A stretch of DNA of 64,000 nt from Claveliimonas acetigenes (lineage in GTDB: Bacteria; Bacillota; Clostridia; Lachnospirales; Lachnospiraceae), in NCBI RefSeq assembly GCF_025567385.1, contig NZ_JAOQJU010000002.1:327472-391471 (forward strand), read 5' to 3'. The notes beneath the pieces were generated by a model, which saw only the letters and a list, made by a program, of their open reading frames with translations, did not search any database and was not told the DNA's origin. Shown piece by piece: positions 8,374 through 18,177 of the stretch (the first letter of the stretch is position 1; the number at the start of each line of letters is the position of its first letter). A program made the translations under genes and the position numbers.

Positions 8374-9399
8374 TTAGTAAAATTTAAATGTAGTTGTCGT
8401 ATCGTATGCATCTCCTGCTTTTACAACAGGACTTTGAAACTGCGGCTTATTGACTGCATCCGGAAAATACTGTGTTTCAAAACAAACTCCGTGGCGCCAG
8501 TGATACCGGGCGCCGCCTTTTCCGGTTTCATCTTCGACATAATTGGCTGTGTAAAGCTGCATGCCCGGAAGATCTGTGTAAACCTCCATCCGGATCCCAC
8601 TTTCCTCTGCAAGCATCTCCGCCGCCTTACGGAATCCTTCTCCATTCAATACATAGTTGCGGTCATAGCCACGGCCAAACTTCAGGTCAATATAATCCTC
8701 TTCTATATCTCTTCCCAGCGTCTTCATCAATCTGAAATCCATAGGCGTGCCTTCCACCGGAAGAATCACACCCGTCGGCACAGTTTCTTCATCTGACGGT
8801 GTAAACGTATCAGCATCAATCCATACCTTCTGTCCGAGGACCTCGCCGGACTCATGTCCATTCAGATTAAAATAGCTGTGATTTGTAATATTAAAAATGG
8901 TATCCGCATCCGCTGTCCCATGATAATGGATTGTCACTTCGTTCTCATCCGTCAGAGTATAAGTTACTTCAATATGTGCCTTTCCCGGATATCCCTGATC
9001 TCCATCCGGGCTGTCAAGCGTCAGCATAATATGTTTTTCATCTGCTTCTTCTACCTTCCACATCCTCTTACTGTAGAAATCAAGCCCACTGTGCAGATTG
9101 TTTTTAAAGTTATTCTGTGTAAGCTCATAAGTTTTTCCATTTATCGTAAAGCAGGCTCCTTTGATGCGGTTCGCATTCCTTCCGATAATTGCACCAAAAA
9201 ATGCACCGCCCTTTTCATAGCCGGCCACATCATCATACCCAAGTACTACATCACGGATTCTTCCATCTTTATCGGCAGTAAGGATACTGACAAGAGTTGC
9301 TCCGTAATCGGATACCGCAATCTTCATTCCTTTTTTATTACTCAGTGTATAAAGAGAAGCATACTCACCTTTTTGTGTGATTCCAAAATCTTTCTTCAT
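8374..9399 (-). CDS. galM: Aldose 1-epimerase (mutarotase)
   Basis: It interconverts the alpha and beta anomers of galactose and glucose. The start at 9399 is preferred because AAGGGAG precedes it; the frame extends 16 codons further without a better site. The 341-residue product has the catalytic histidines in NLHSG and NHSYFNL, the substrate aspartate in GRGYDRNYV and the catalytic glutamate in CFETQYFPD. There is no signal peptide. No other Leloir-pathway gene is nearby; it lies between guaB and the amidase gene. Confidence 0.95.
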   Translation of the reverse strand: MKKDFGITQKGEYASLYTLSNKKGMKIAVSDYGATLVSILTADKDGRIRDVVLGYDDVAGYEKGGAFFGAIIGRNANRIKGACFTINGKTYELTQNNFKNNLHSGLDFYSKRMWKVEEADEKHIMLTLDSPDGDQGYPGKAHIEVTYTLTDENEVTIHYHGTADADTIFNITNHSYFNLNGHESGEVLGQKVWIDADTFTPSDEETVPTGVILPVEGTPMDFRLMKTLGRDIEEDYIDLKFGRGYDRNYVLNGEGFRKAAEMLAEESGIRMEVYTDLPGMQLYTANYVEDETGKGGARYHWRHGVCFETQYFPDAVNKPQFQSPVVKAGDAYDTTTTFKFY

Positions 9400-9445
9400 C
9401 TGCCAAATCTCCCTTGCTTTCATTAAACCAAATCTTTCGTATGGC

Positions 9446-9470
9446 AAAAAGCGCAGCTTCTCGCTGCGCT
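9446..9470 (-). terminator. Terminator after guaB
   Basis: An AGCGCAG/CTGCGCT stem followed by five U residues on the minus strand lies 8 bases past the guaB stop, ahead of galM. Confidence 0.8.
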
Positions 9471-9477
9471 CCGTCTC

Positions 9478-10932
9478 TTATTCATCTACGCTATAGTTCG
9501 GCGCTTCTTTCGTAATGTGAATATCATGCGGATGGCTCTCTTTCAGAGACGCTGCTGAAATCTTCACAAACCTTCCATTCTTCTTTAAATCCTCAATGGT
9601 AGGTGTTCCGCAGTAACCCATACCGGAACGCAGGCCGCCCATCAGCTGGAACACCGTATCCTCTACCGTCCCCTTGTATGCCACACGTCCCTCTACGCCT
9701 TCCGGTACCAATTTCTTCGCATCAGACTGGAAATAACGGTCTTTGCTTCCGTTCTCCATTGCCGCAATAGAACCCATGCCGCGATAGACCTTATACTTTC
9801 TTCCCTGGTATAATTCAAATGTTCCCGGACTTTCATCACATCCCGCAAAGATGCTTCCCATCATGCACACGTTCGCTCCGGCGGCAATTGCTTTCGTCAT
9901 ATCACCGGAATACTTAATACCGCCATCTGCGATAATCGGAATTCCATACTTGTCTGCCACCTCATAGCAATCCATAACAGCAGAAATCTGCGGTACACCA
10001 ATGCCGGCCACGATACGCGTCGTACAGATAGAACCTGGTCCGATACCAACCTTCACTGCATCAACGCCCGCCTTAATCAGCGCTTCTGTCGCTGCTCCCG
10101 TAGCCACATTCCCGGCAACAACCTGCAGATCCGGGAACTTAGACTTCACCATATCCACAGTGCGGATTACATTTGCAGAATGTCCATGTGCAGAATCCAT
10201 AACCACAACATCCACCTTGGCATTCACCAACTCCTGTGCTCTTTCCAGACAGTTTGCCGTAATTCCGATTGCAGCTCCACAGAGCAGACGTCCCTGAGAA
10301 TCTTTTGCGGATAATGGATATTTAATCTGCTTCTCAATATCTTTGATTGTAATAAGCCCTTTCAGGTTAAAATCCTTATCAACAATCGGAAGCTTCTCTT
10401 TTCTGGCTTTTGCAAGGATTTTCTTCGCCTCTTCCAGAGTAATCCCTTCCTGTGCGGTAATCAATCCCTCAGAAGTCATGGATTCTTTTATCTTCTTTGT
10501 AAAATCTTCTTCAAATTTCAAATCACGATTCGTAATAATCCCAACCAATTTCCTGCCTTCGGTAATCGGCACACCGGAAATCCGAAACTTCGCCATTAAT
10601 TCATTCGCATCTGCCAGTGTGTGCTCCGGGGACAAGAAAAACGGATCCGTGATAACCCCATTTTCAGAACGCTTTACCTTGTCTACCTCTTCTGCCTGCT
10701 GCTCTATGGTCATATTCTTATGGATGATACCGATTCCACCCTGTCTTGCCATCGCAATTGCCATGCGGTGTTCTGTAACCGTATCCATCCCCGCACTCAT
10801 CATTGGAATGTTCAGCCTGATTTTTTTCGTAAGGTAAGTAGACAGATCTACTTGATTCGGAATCACCTCTGAATATGCGGGTACCAAAAGCACATCGTCA
10901 AATGTAATTCCTTCTCCAATAATTTTTTCCAT
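9478..10932 (-). CDS. guaB: IMP dehydrogenase
   Basis: It catalyses the NAD-dependent oxidation of IMP to XMP, the committed step of GMP synthesis. The 484-residue protein has the TIM barrel interrupted by two CBS domains (about residues 95-205), the catalytic cysteine C303 in the loop GIGPGSICTT, the IMP-binding IIADGGI segment and the flap with RGMGS. Length is typical. It has its own promoter and terminator and looks monocistronic; no purine riboswitch is apparent in its short leader. Confidence 0.98.
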   Translation of the reverse strand: MEKIIGEGITFDDVLLVPAYSEVIPNQVDLSTYLTKKIRLNIPMMSAGMDTVTEHRMAIAMARQGGIGIIHKNMTIEQQAEEVDKVKRSENGVITDPFFLSPEHTLADANELMAKFRISGVPITEGRKLVGIITNRDLKFEEDFTKKIKESMTSEGLITAQEGITLEEAKKILAKARKEKLPIVDKDFNLKGLITIKDIEKQIKYPLSAKDSQGRLLCGAAIGITANCLERAQELVNAKVDVVVMDSAHGHSANVIRTVDMVKSKFPDLQVVAGNVATGAATEALIKAGVDAVKVGIGPGSICTTRIVAGIGVPQISAVMDCYEVADKYGIPIIADGGIKYSGDMTKAIAAGANVCMMGSIFAGCDESPGTFELYQGRKYKVYRGMGSIAAMENGSKDRYFQSDAKKLVPEGVEGRVAYKGTVEDTVFQLMGGLRSGMGYCGTPTIEDLKKNGRFVKISAASLKESHPHDIHITKEAPNYSVDE

Positions 10933-10980
10933 GACTTAAGCCTCTCTTTCTGTTTTCCATTCTTTTGTATTTTATCTGTT

Positions 10981-11010
10981 ATCATACAAAAAATTCCCTG
11001 CACTTGTCAA
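10981..11010 (-). promoter_or_regulatory. SigA-type promoter for guaB
   Basis: TTGACA (11005-11010) and TATGAT (10981-10986) with an 18-base spacer on the minus strand. Start near 10974 gives a leader of about 40 nt. Confidence 0.7.
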
Positions 11011-11024
11011 CCTGTTTTTCACAA

Positions 11025-11543
11025 TTAAATACTTCTGTGGCTTTCTATATTTTGTTTACAAACTACTTTCTGCGGCACCAGCGTCTTCATTCCCTTTAAA
11101 ATCGTCTCATTAGGTTCAAATACAATTCGCTTTGTCTCCTCGGAAAACACAACAACCATCTCATATACTTCTGCATTAGGATTCCCACTGGTATAATCTC
11201 GCACGTCTGCGTTTTTAAAGGCATTCAACCGATCTGAACCTGATGGAGCCAGAAGTTTTACATCAGCAGCATTCACCGAAAACAACCTTTTACGTCTTTC
11301 CTTATGCACAATTTTGTCAATCTCAAGATCTCCATCCAGATATAGATATTCATATTCTATATCCAGAGCCCGAAATACAAAAACATCAATAATAATCATA
11401 ACAATTAAAAGGATAATCCCAACAAAATGAATAAAAACAACCGCTGCCGATACAATGGTTACCGCAAGCAATAATACTTCTATCATCAGGTCTTTTACGC
11501 TTTTTCTTTTTCTAATGAGCTGTTCTGTATAAAAACCATCCAT
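11025..11543 (-). CDS. Small membrane protein of unknown function
   Basis: The start at 11543 follows GATGGAGG; an upstream in-frame ATG has no such site. The 172-residue product has a short basic N-terminus, one or two membrane helices forming a hairpin (about residues 22-57), and a soluble C-terminal region rich in charged residues. It resembles, from memory, a Lachnospiraceae family annotated DUF6106. It is downstream of groEL's terminator and ahead of the guaB promoter. I do not recognise a function. Confidence 0.7.
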   Translation of the reverse strand: MDGFYTEQLIRKRKSVKDLMIEVLLLAVTIVSAAVVFIHFVGIILLIVMIIIDVFVFRALDIEYEYLYLDGDLEIDKIVHKERRKRLFSVNAADVKLLAPSGSDRLNAFKNADVRDYTSGNPNAEVYEMVVVFSEETKRIVFEPNETILKGMKTLVPQKVVCKQNIESHRSI

Positions 11544-11614
11544 TTCACTGCCTCCATCTCTTCGGATGCGCTGTTCCATCCAATACTCAATCGTATTGTA
11601 CCATACTTTTATAC

Positions 11615-11645
11615 AAAAAGGAAACTCCCCTAAAAGAGAGTTCCC
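11615..11645 (-). terminator. Terminator after groEL
   Basis: An 8-bp stem (11620-11627 with 11638-11645, one G-U pair) followed by a U run on the minus strand, 34 bases past the groEL stop. Confidence 0.8.
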
Positions 11646-11678
11646 TGAATTTTCTATATTTATTTTTCGTCACAGGGA

Positions 11679-13301
11679 TTACATCATTCCCATGCCTGCT
11701 CCGCCTGCCTGAGCCTGTGGCGCATCTTCTTTAATATTTGCCACAACAGATTCGGTTGTCAGCAATGTGGATGCTACGCTTGTCGCATTCTGAAGAGCGC
11801 TTCTTGTCACCTTCGCCGGATCAAGGATTCCTTCTTTTACCATATCTACATACTCTTCCTTGTAAGCATCAAATCCAATTCCCGGTTCCTGTTCTCTTAC
11901 TTTATTTATAATTACTGCTCCCTCAAGCCCTGCATTCGCTGCAATATGGAACAGTGGAGCTTCCAGTGCTTTCAGAATAATATTAGCGCCTGTTTTCTCA
12001 TCACCTGACAGAGTCTCGGCCAGTTTTTCTACTTCCTTCGTTGCATGGACATATGCAGAACCACCACCTGCAATGATGCCCTCTTCTACAGCAGCTCTGG
12101 TAGCTGCAAGTGCATCTTCCATGCGGAGTTTTGCTTCCTTCATCTCCGTCTCTGTTGCAGCTCCGACACGGATAACCGCTACGCCTCCTGCAAGCTTCGC
12201 AAGTCTTTCCTGAAGTTTTTCTCTGTCAAAATCAGATGTCGTCTCTTCAATCTGTTTCTTAATCTGAGCGACTCTTGCTTCAATTGCTGCTTTGTCTCCA
12301 TATCCGTCAACAATAACTGTATTCTCTTTCTGAACTTTAACGGATTTCGCACGTCCAAGCTGATCTAAAGTTGCTTCCTTAAGGTCTAATCCAAGTTCTT
12401 CTGAAATCACCTGACCGCCTGTAAGAATTGCAATATCCTGAAGCATCTCTTTTCTTCTGTCTCCATATCCCGGTGCCTTAACTGCAACCACATTAAACGT
12501 ACCACGCAGTTTATTTACAATTAATGTAGTAAGAGCTTCACCCTCTACATCCTCTGCAATAATAAGAAGTCTTGCTCCTGCCTGAACTACCTGCTCCAAT
12601 AAAGGAAGGATTTCCTGGATATTAGAAATTTTCTTATCTGTAATCAAAATATATGGATCATCTAAGTTTGCTTCCATCTTATCCATATCCGTTGCCATAT
12701 AAGCGGAGAGATAACCGCGGTCAAACTGCATACCTTCTACCAGATCAAGCTCTGTCTGCATTGTCTTGGATTCTTCAATTGTGATAACACCATCGTTAGA
12801 CACCTTCTCCATAGCGTCCGCTACCATCTCTCCTACGCTGTCATCACCGGAAGATACTGCCGCAACTCTGGCAATCTGCTCTCTGCCCGTTACTTTGCTT
12901 GACATCTTCTTAATCGCTTCCACGGTTGCATCCGTAGCCTTCTTCATACCTTTACGAAGAACAATTGGATTTGCACCGGCGGCCAGATTCTTCATTCCTT
13001 CGTGCACCATAGCCTGTGCAAGCACAGTAGCTGTCGTAGTACCGTCTCCTGCTACATCATTGGTCTTGGAAGCCACTTCACGAATTAACTGTGCTCCCAT
13101 ATTTTCAAATGCATCTTCCAATTCAATCTCTTTTGCAATAGTAACACCATCATTTGTAATCAGCGGTGCGCCAAATGATTTATCAAGAACCACATTACGT
13201 CCTTTTGGTCCAAGTGTTACTCTTACTGTATCAGCCAGCTGATTTACTCCTGCCTCAAGAGCTGCCCTGGCTTCATCTCCGTATTTAATTTCCTTTGCCA
13301 T
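11679..13301 (-). CDS. groEL: Chaperonin GroEL
   Basis: The 540-residue large chaperonin subunit forms double seven-membered rings and folds proteins with ATP and GroES. It has the N-terminal KFGDEAR-like region, the ATP-site GDGTTTATVLAQ, the apical and intermediate domains in standard order and a short glycine/methionine-rich tail (GGAGMGMM). It is 38 bases downstream of groES in a two-gene operon under CIRCE control. Confidence 0.99.
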   Translation of the reverse strand: MAKEIKYGDEARAALEAGVNQLADTVRVTLGPKGRNVVLDKSFGAPLITNDGVTIAKEIELEDAFENMGAQLIREVASKTNDVAGDGTTTATVLAQAMVHEGMKNLAAGANPIVLRKGMKKATDATVEAIKKMSSKVTGREQIARVAAVSSGDDSVGEMVADAMEKVSNDGVITIEESKTMQTELDLVEGMQFDRGYLSAYMATDMDKMEANLDDPYILITDKKISNIQEILPLLEQVVQAGARLLIIAEDVEGEALTTLIVNKLRGTFNVVAVKAPGYGDRRKEMLQDIAILTGGQVISEELGLDLKEATLDQLGRAKSVKVQKENTVIVDGYGDKAAIEARVAQIKKQIEETTSDFDREKLQERLAKLAGGVAVIRVGAATETEMKEAKLRMEDALAATRAAVEEGIIAGGGSAYVHATKEVEKLAETLSGDEKTGANIILKALEAPLFHIAANAGLEGAVIINKVREQEPGIGFDAYKEEYVDMVKEGILDPAKVTRSALQNATSVASTLLTTESVVANIKEDAPQAQAGGAGMGMM

Positions 13302-13339
13302 AATAAGATTACCTCCTTAATTTCTTTACCGATTCTTCT

Positions 13340-13627
13340 CTATTCTTCAACAATTGCAAGAATATCACTCTGTCTTACAATGATATAGGTCTCGTCATCT
13401 GCTTCTACTTCTGTTCCTGCATATTTTGAAAAAATAACCTTCTGTCCTTTTTCCACATTCATCTCTATCTCTTTTCCATCAACAATTCCACCAGGTCCGA
13501 CAGCAATAATTTCTGCCTGCTGCGGTTTCTCTTTTGTCTGCCCTGGTAATACAATTCCGGATTTTGTAGTCTCTTCAGCCTCCAACTGTTTTAACACGAC
13601 TCTGTCTCCCAATGGTACTAATTTCAT
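13340..13627 (-). CDS. groES: Co-chaperonin GroES
   Basis: The 95-residue subunit forms the seven-membered lid of GroEL. It begins MKLVPLGDRVV, contains the mobile loop with TKSGIVLPGQ and the YAGTEV segment. It is the first gene of groES-groEL, preceded by AGGAGG, CIRCE and a consensus promoter. Confidence 0.99.
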   Translation of the reverse strand: MKLVPLGDRVVLKQLEAEETTKSGIVLPGQTKEKPQQAEIIAVGPGGIVDGKEIEMNVEKGQKVIFSKYAGTEVEADDETYIIVRQSDILAIVEE

Positions 13628-13660
13628 ATCTGGTTCCTCCTTTTAATAATATCTATTTTG

Positions 13661-13687
13661 TTAGCACTCATAAAAAGAGAGTGCTAA
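13661..13687 (-). promoter_or_regulatory. CIRCE operator of groES-groEL
   Basis: An exact TTAGCACTC-N9-GAGTGCTAA inverted repeat between the promoter and groES. CIRCE binds the HrcA repressor, so heat-shock derepression is expected. hrcA itself is not in the window. Confidence 0.98.
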
Positions 13688-13701
13688 AAAACTCTAGATA
13701 T

Positions 13702-13730
13702 AAAATAGCACTCTCAATTTACTTTGTCAA
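13702..13730 (-). promoter_or_regulatory. SigA-type promoter for groES-groEL
   Basis: TTGACA (13725-13730) and TATTTT (13702-13707) with 17 bases between on the minus strand. CIRCE lies immediately downstream, over the predicted early transcribed region. Confidence 0.75.
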
Positions 13731-13741
13731 CACCCTTTGTT

Positions 13742-14047
13742 TTAGTTTAGATTATTTTTATAAAATCCATTTTCTATCCGGAACCGGAGATGATTTCCTT
13801 TTTTATTTATATATCTCTCCAAAACCCTGCCCAGACATATCGTCACTCCTTCCGCTCCCCGGATTCTGCATTCGTATTCAGCATCCAGAGAGATTTCGGG
13901 AAGCTGTGCATTATTCAGGAGAAGGCAGATCTCATCATCATTTTCGTTATATTTTTTTATCTTGCAGTCAAAAACTTTTCTGCTGAGTTCTTCATCCATA
14001 AGAAATGCCTTTTTTTCTCGTAATTCTACTGAACATCCTTCATGCAT
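13742..14047 (-). CDS. Small protein of unknown function
   Basis: The start at 14047 follows GAAAGGAG. The 101-residue product is soluble and charged, with predicted beta strands and no signal peptide or membrane helix. It contains two cysteine-bearing strands (FDCKIKKY, YECRIRG). I do not recognise the family. It lies between the codY terminator and the groES promoter, so its expression probably depends on read-through past the codY terminator or on an unseen promoter. Confidence 0.65.
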   Translation of the reverse strand: MHEGCSVELREKKAFLMDEELSRKVFDCKIKKYNENDDEICLLLNNAQLPEISLDAEYECRIRGAEGVTICLGRVLERYINKKGNHLRFRIENGFYKNNLN

Positions 14048-14063
14048 CTTCCGCTCTCCTTTC

Positions 14064-14092
14064 AAAAAGAAGGGCATCCTTACGATGCCCTT
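14064..14092 (-). terminator. Terminator after codY
   Basis: A 9-bp stem AAGGGCATC/GATGCCCTT with a 5-base loop and a U-rich tail on the minus strand, 8 bases beyond the codY stop. Confidence 0.85.
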
Positions 14093-14100
14093 TCTACGAT

Positions 14101-14883
14101 TTATTTTTTGCGTTCTTCTTTGATCTTATCCAACTCTGTAAATACGTAGTCATTTACCACTTTAATATATGTTCCCTTCATACCGGAAGACCTGGACTCA
14201 ATCACACCGGCACTCTCAAACTTACGGAGCGCATTAACAATAACCGAACGGGTAATTCCCACTCTGTCCGCAATCTTACTTGCTACCAAAATTCCTTCTG
14301 TACCTTCCAGTTCATCAAAAATGTGGATGATCGCTTCCAGTTCAGAGAAAGAAAGCGTGCTGATAGCAGACTGGACAATATGTTCCTTCCTTGTCTCTTC
14401 CGCATTTTCCTCATTTACAGAGCGAAGCATCTCAAGCCCTACTACCGTTGTTCCATATTCACTTAAAATAATATCGTCAATTTCATATCCGGCTTCTTCT
14501 TTGTAAATAAATAATGTACCCAGCCTCTCTCCTGCAATATCTATCGGAGTAATAATTGCCTGATAGCCTTTCACCGTTTCCGGTGAAAACCCAAGGGTCT
14601 CCAGATTAACATTCTCTTTTGTTGACAAAATCCCAAGAAGCCGCTCATTCAACATTTCATCAATATGAATCCCTACTTCTCCGCCAATCAATTCGTGAAT
14701 CGGTCTAACCCTATCGCACTTACTGATACCCAGCACTTTCCCCTTTTTGCTGACCACTAATACATTAGAATCCAGAATTTCCGTTAATACCGCACAAATA
14801 TCATTAAAAACCACTTTGCTGGAATTGTTATTGTGAAGTAATTTGTTGATTTTCCTAGTTTTATCTAATAACTGTACGCTCAT
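14101..14883 (-). CDS. codY: Global regulator CodY
   Basis: The 260-residue protein has the N-terminal GAF domain that binds branched-chain amino acids and the C-terminal winged helix-turn-helix (ASKIADRVGITRSVIVNALR, near residue 200). It represses nutrient-responsive genes when GTP and branched-chain amino acids are plentiful. It follows comM-dprA-topA on the same strand, a neighbourhood shared with other Firmicutes, but has its own promoter. The ilvN-ilvC operon in this window is a plausible target by family knowledge, though I saw no clear CodY box there. Confidence 0.97.
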   Translation of the reverse strand: MSVQLLDKTRKINKLLHNNNSSKVVFNDICAVLTEILDSNVLVVSKKGKVLGISKCDRVRPIHELIGGEVGIHIDEMLNERLLGILSTKENVNLETLGFSPETVKGYQAIITPIDIAGERLGTLFIYKEEAGYEIDDIILSEYGTTVVGLEMLRSVNEENAEETRKEHIVQSAISTLSFSELEAIIHIFDELEGTEGILVASKIADRVGITRSVIVNALRKFESAGVIESRSSGMKGTYIKVVNDYVFTELDKIKEERKK

Positions 14884-14909
14884 TTTCTATTCCTCCATTT
14901 TTAATTGTT

Positions 14910-14938
14910 ATATTATCATACAATTCTAACAATTTCAA
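14910..14938 (-). promoter_or_regulatory. SigA-type promoter for codY
   Basis: TTGAAA (14933-14938) and TAATAT (14910-14915) with a 17-base spacer on the minus strand, about 30 bases before the codY start. Confidence 0.6.
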
Positions 14939-14959
14939 TAGATTTTCACTTTTTTTCAT

Positions 14960-17023
14960 TTATTTAACAAAAACATAGCCGCACTGCGCATCCCCGCATA
15001 CTAACTTATTGCCCTTCATTACCATATAACCTCCACACTTCGGACATTTCTCTTCCGCCGGTTTCTGCCAGGACATAAAATCACAATCGGGATTATCTTC
15101 ACACCCATAATACTTTCTTCCCTTTTTTGTCTTACGGAGCACAATATCTTTTCCACATTTCGGACAGGAAACACCGATTTTTTCCAGATACGGCTTCGTA
15201 TTTCTGCATTCCGGGAATCCGGGACAGGCAAGGAATTTTCCATGAGGGCCATATTTGATAACCATATTCCGTCCGCATTCTTCACAGACTACATCCGTCA
15301 CTTCATCTTCTATCTTTACGCTTTCCAGCTCTTTCTCCGCAATCTGCACAGCCTCCTCCAAATCCGGATAAAAGTTGGAAATAACCGACTTCCACTCTAC
15401 CTTCCCTTCTGCCACTTTATCAAGGAGTCCTTCCATATTTGCCGTAAAATTCACATCCACAATTGCAGGAAAAGACTGTACCATAATATGGTCTACTACT
15501 TCTCCTATCTCCGTCAAATACAGGTTCTTCCCTTCTTTAGCAACATATCTCCTTGCTATAATAGTAGAAATCGTGGGGGCATAAGTACTGGGGCGTCCGA
15601 TTCCAAGCTCCTCCAGTGTTTTGACAAGGGAGGCCTCTGTGTAATGCGCCGGGGGCTGGGTAAAATGCTGTTTTGTCTCAAAATGATCCTTGGTAAGGAC
15701 AGAATCCTTATCCAAACCCTTCAGCAAAACATTATTTTCAACCTTCTCCTCTTCCGATTCGGTATATACCAGTCGAAATCCTTCAAATACAACCTTCGAT
15801 GCCGATACAGTAAAACAATACTTTCCTGCTGAAATCTTTACCGATGTTGTCTCATATAATGCCGGTTTCATGCGACTCGCCACAAATCGCTTCCAAATCA
15901 GCTGGTACAGCCGGAATTGGTCTCTGGTAAGAGAATCCTTCATAGCGGCCGGAGTCCGACTTACATCGGTAGGCCGGATTGCCTCATGTGCGTCCTGGAT
16001 CTTCTTATCCGTACTTTTCTTCACAGAACCGGAAACCACATATTCTTCTCCATAATTCTGTCCAATATATCTCCTTACATTTTCATCAGCCTCTTCTGAG
16101 ATTCTGGTAGAATCTGTACGCAGATAAGTGATAATTCCCACTGTACCATTTCCTTTAATATCAATTCCTTCATATAATTGCTGCGCAATCCGCATCGTTT
16201 TCCGTGTCGCAAAATTCAACACCTTAGATGCTTCCTGCTGCAAAGTACTTGTAGTAAACGGAATCGGCGCTTTCTTCGCACGCTCTCCTTTCTTTACCTC
16301 TGTGACAGAATAATCTGACGTCTCCACTTCTTTTAATATTTCATCCAGCTCTTCTTTGGAACCAATTGTCATTTTCTTCTTTTCTGTCCCATAAAACTTG
16401 GCAGTAAGAAGCTTTTTCTCTCCCTTGACCTTCAAATGCGCATCCAGCGTCCAATATTCTTCCGGAATAAATGCATTAATTTCTTCTTCTCTGTCAGCAA
16501 TAATCCGGAGAGCTACCGACTGCACCCTTCCCGCACTCAGCCCTCTTTTCACCTTTGCCCACAAAAGCGGACTAATCTTGTAGCCTACAATTCTATCAAG
16601 CGCCCGTCTTGCCTGCTGGGCATCCACCAGATCCATATCAATCTCTCTTGCGTTTTTTATAGATGCCTTTACTGCATTCTTCGTAATTTCATTAAAACTA
16701 ATCCGGTATGTCTTCTTCTCCTCCAGCTTCAGTGCCTTATACAGATGCCAGGAAATAGCCTCTCCCTCACGGTCCGGGTCAGTTGCAAGATACACTTTAT
16801 CCGCTTTTTTCACTTCTTTCCGAAGCGCAGCAAGAATCTCCCCTTTCCCACGGATGGTAATATATTTGGGTTCAAAATCATGTTCAACGTCTATTCCGAG
16901 CTGACTCTTCGGCAAATCGCGAACATGTCCGTTAGATGCCATTACCGTATAGTTACTTCCTAAAAATTTCTTAATCGTCTTCACTTTCGCGGGAGACTCT
17001 ACGATTACGAGATAATGCGCCAT
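14960..17023 (-). CDS. topA: DNA topoisomerase I
   Basis: The type IA topoisomerase relaxes negative supercoils. In 687 residues it has the Toprim domain (VIVESPAKV at 7-15, TDPDREGE at 81-88), the catalytic tyrosine Y300 in ITYLRTDSTR and three C-terminal four-cysteine zinc ribbons, the last ending close to the C-terminus. Order and length are standard. It lies between dprA (35-base gap) and codY (76-base gap with a codY promoter). Confidence 0.98.
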   Translation of the reverse strand: MAHYLVIVESPAKVKTIKKFLGSNYTVMASNGHVRDLPKSQLGIDVEHDFEPKYITIRGKGEILAALRKEVKKADKVYLATDPDREGEAISWHLYKALKLEEKKTYRISFNEITKNAVKASIKNAREIDMDLVDAQQARRALDRIVGYKISPLLWAKVKRGLSAGRVQSVALRIIADREEEINAFIPEEYWTLDAHLKVKGEKKLLTAKFYGTEKKKMTIGSKEELDEILKEVETSDYSVTEVKKGERAKKAPIPFTTSTLQQEASKVLNFATRKTMRIAQQLYEGIDIKGNGTVGIITYLRTDSTRISEEADENVRRYIGQNYGEEYVVSGSVKKSTDKKIQDAHEAIRPTDVSRTPAAMKDSLTRDQFRLYQLIWKRFVASRMKPALYETTSVKISAGKYCFTVSASKVVFEGFRLVYTESEEEKVENNVLLKGLDKDSVLTKDHFETKQHFTQPPAHYTEASLVKTLEELGIGRPSTYAPTISTIIARRYVAKEGKNLYLTEIGEVVDHIMVQSFPAIVDVNFTANMEGLLDKVAEGKVEWKSVISNFYPDLEEAVQIAEKELESVKIEDEVTDVVCEECGRNMVIKYGPHGKFLACPGFPECRNTKPYLEKIGVSCPKCGKDIVLRKTKKGRKYYGCEDNPDCDFMSWQKPAEEKCPKCGGYMVMKGNKLVCGDAQCGYVFVK

Positions 17024-17058
17024 TACCTATACTCCTTCATTCATGATCCAGGCCCACG

Positions 17059-18177
17059 CTATAGCTGTGCTCTGACATAATAATTTTTTGATATTTCTTT
17101 AATGTATCCCTTAATTATCAGCGATGTCAACTGCTGCATCAATTCTGCCGGCATCATTTTTGTCTCATCAAGCAGCCTGCTTAAACTTTTGGGATACAAA
17201 TCGAGCTTACTATACACCAATTTTTCAGCTCTTTCAAGCGTTTTTTCATTTTTGTCTGTGTTCGCGCCTATTTTAGCAGGGAAAAAATTGCGGGATAATC
17301 CCAGCTCCGCAAGCAGTTCTTCCGGCGACAACAAAATTCCCGCACCCTGACGGAGCAACTCATTACACCCCCTGCTCAGCCGACTTGTCACCGGCCCGGG
17401 CAGTGCATAGACATCCTTTCCCTGCTCCAAAGCCATATCCGCCGTAATCAAAGAGCCGCTCTTTTCTCTTGCTTCCATAACAAGAACAACATCCGATAAT
17501 CCGCTGATGATTCTGTTTCTTGCAGGGAAAAATTCTTTTAACGGAGGTGTCCCTTCCGGCTGTTCAGATAAAATGCCTCCTGCTTTCTGTAAGTCTGCAT
17601 ACAAACCGATATGTTCCCTTGGATAACAGATGTCTATTCCGCACCCCAGAACTCCGTAAGACTCTCCTCCTGCATTTAGCGCGCCTCTCTGGCCTGCACC
17701 ATCGATTCCTTTTGCCATTCCGCTAATTACCTGTATTCCATTTGCTGCAAGTACCTCGCCATAAGCAATCGCCATCTGTTCTCCATAAGATGTACATTGC
17801 CTTGCACCCACAATCGCCACTGACGGTCTGTCATCGTCCGGTAATTTTCCCTTGATATACAGTGCGTATGGCGGCGATGGTATTTCTCTCAGCCGGCTGG
17901 GATAATCAGGGTGAAAATACGGGACAAAATATATCCCTTTTTCTATGCATCTTTCATATTCCTGACATATTCCTTTATTCGTCCTTGCTGCATTCAATGC
18001 CGAAATATCTTTTTCTGTCAGAAATCCAAGAGATTTTAACTTGGTTTCTTCTATATAATAAATATTTTCGCCGCTCTTTAGCTGCTCATGGAGTTTCCAT
18101 TTTTTCCCGGCAGACAAGGCCCTGATTCCCGCAAACCAGTACTCATATGCAAGGTTGTCGGACTTCTTTTCCTTCAT
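17059..18177 (-). CDS. dprA: DNA-processing protein DprA
   Basis: DprA protects incoming single-stranded DNA and loads RecA during transformation. The start at 18177 overlaps the comM stop by one base (TAATG) and has GGGGGCGAG upstream, so the two are translationally coupled. The 372-residue protein has an N-terminal helical domain, the Rossmann-like core (GARQCTSYG, GMAKGIDGAGQRGAL, GCGIDICYP, NRIISGLSD, SGSLITA) and a C-terminal winged-helix domain. No competence pilus genes are in the window. Confidence 0.96.
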   Translation of the reverse strand: MKEKKSDNLAYEYWFAGIRALSAGKKWKLHEQLKSGENIYYIEETKLKSLGFLTEKDISALNAARTNKGICQEYERCIEKGIYFVPYFHPDYPSRLREIPSPPYALYIKGKLPDDDRPSVAIVGARQCTSYGEQMAIAYGEVLAANGIQVISGMAKGIDGAGQRGALNAGGESYGVLGCGIDICYPREHIGLYADLQKAGGILSEQPEGTPPLKEFFPARNRIISGLSDVVLVMEAREKSGSLITADMALEQGKDVYALPGPVTSRLSRGCNELLRQGAGILLSPEELLAELGLSRNFFPAKIGANTDKNEKTLERAEKLVYSKLDLYPKSLSRLLDETKMMPAELMQQLTSLIIKGYIKEISKNYYVRAQL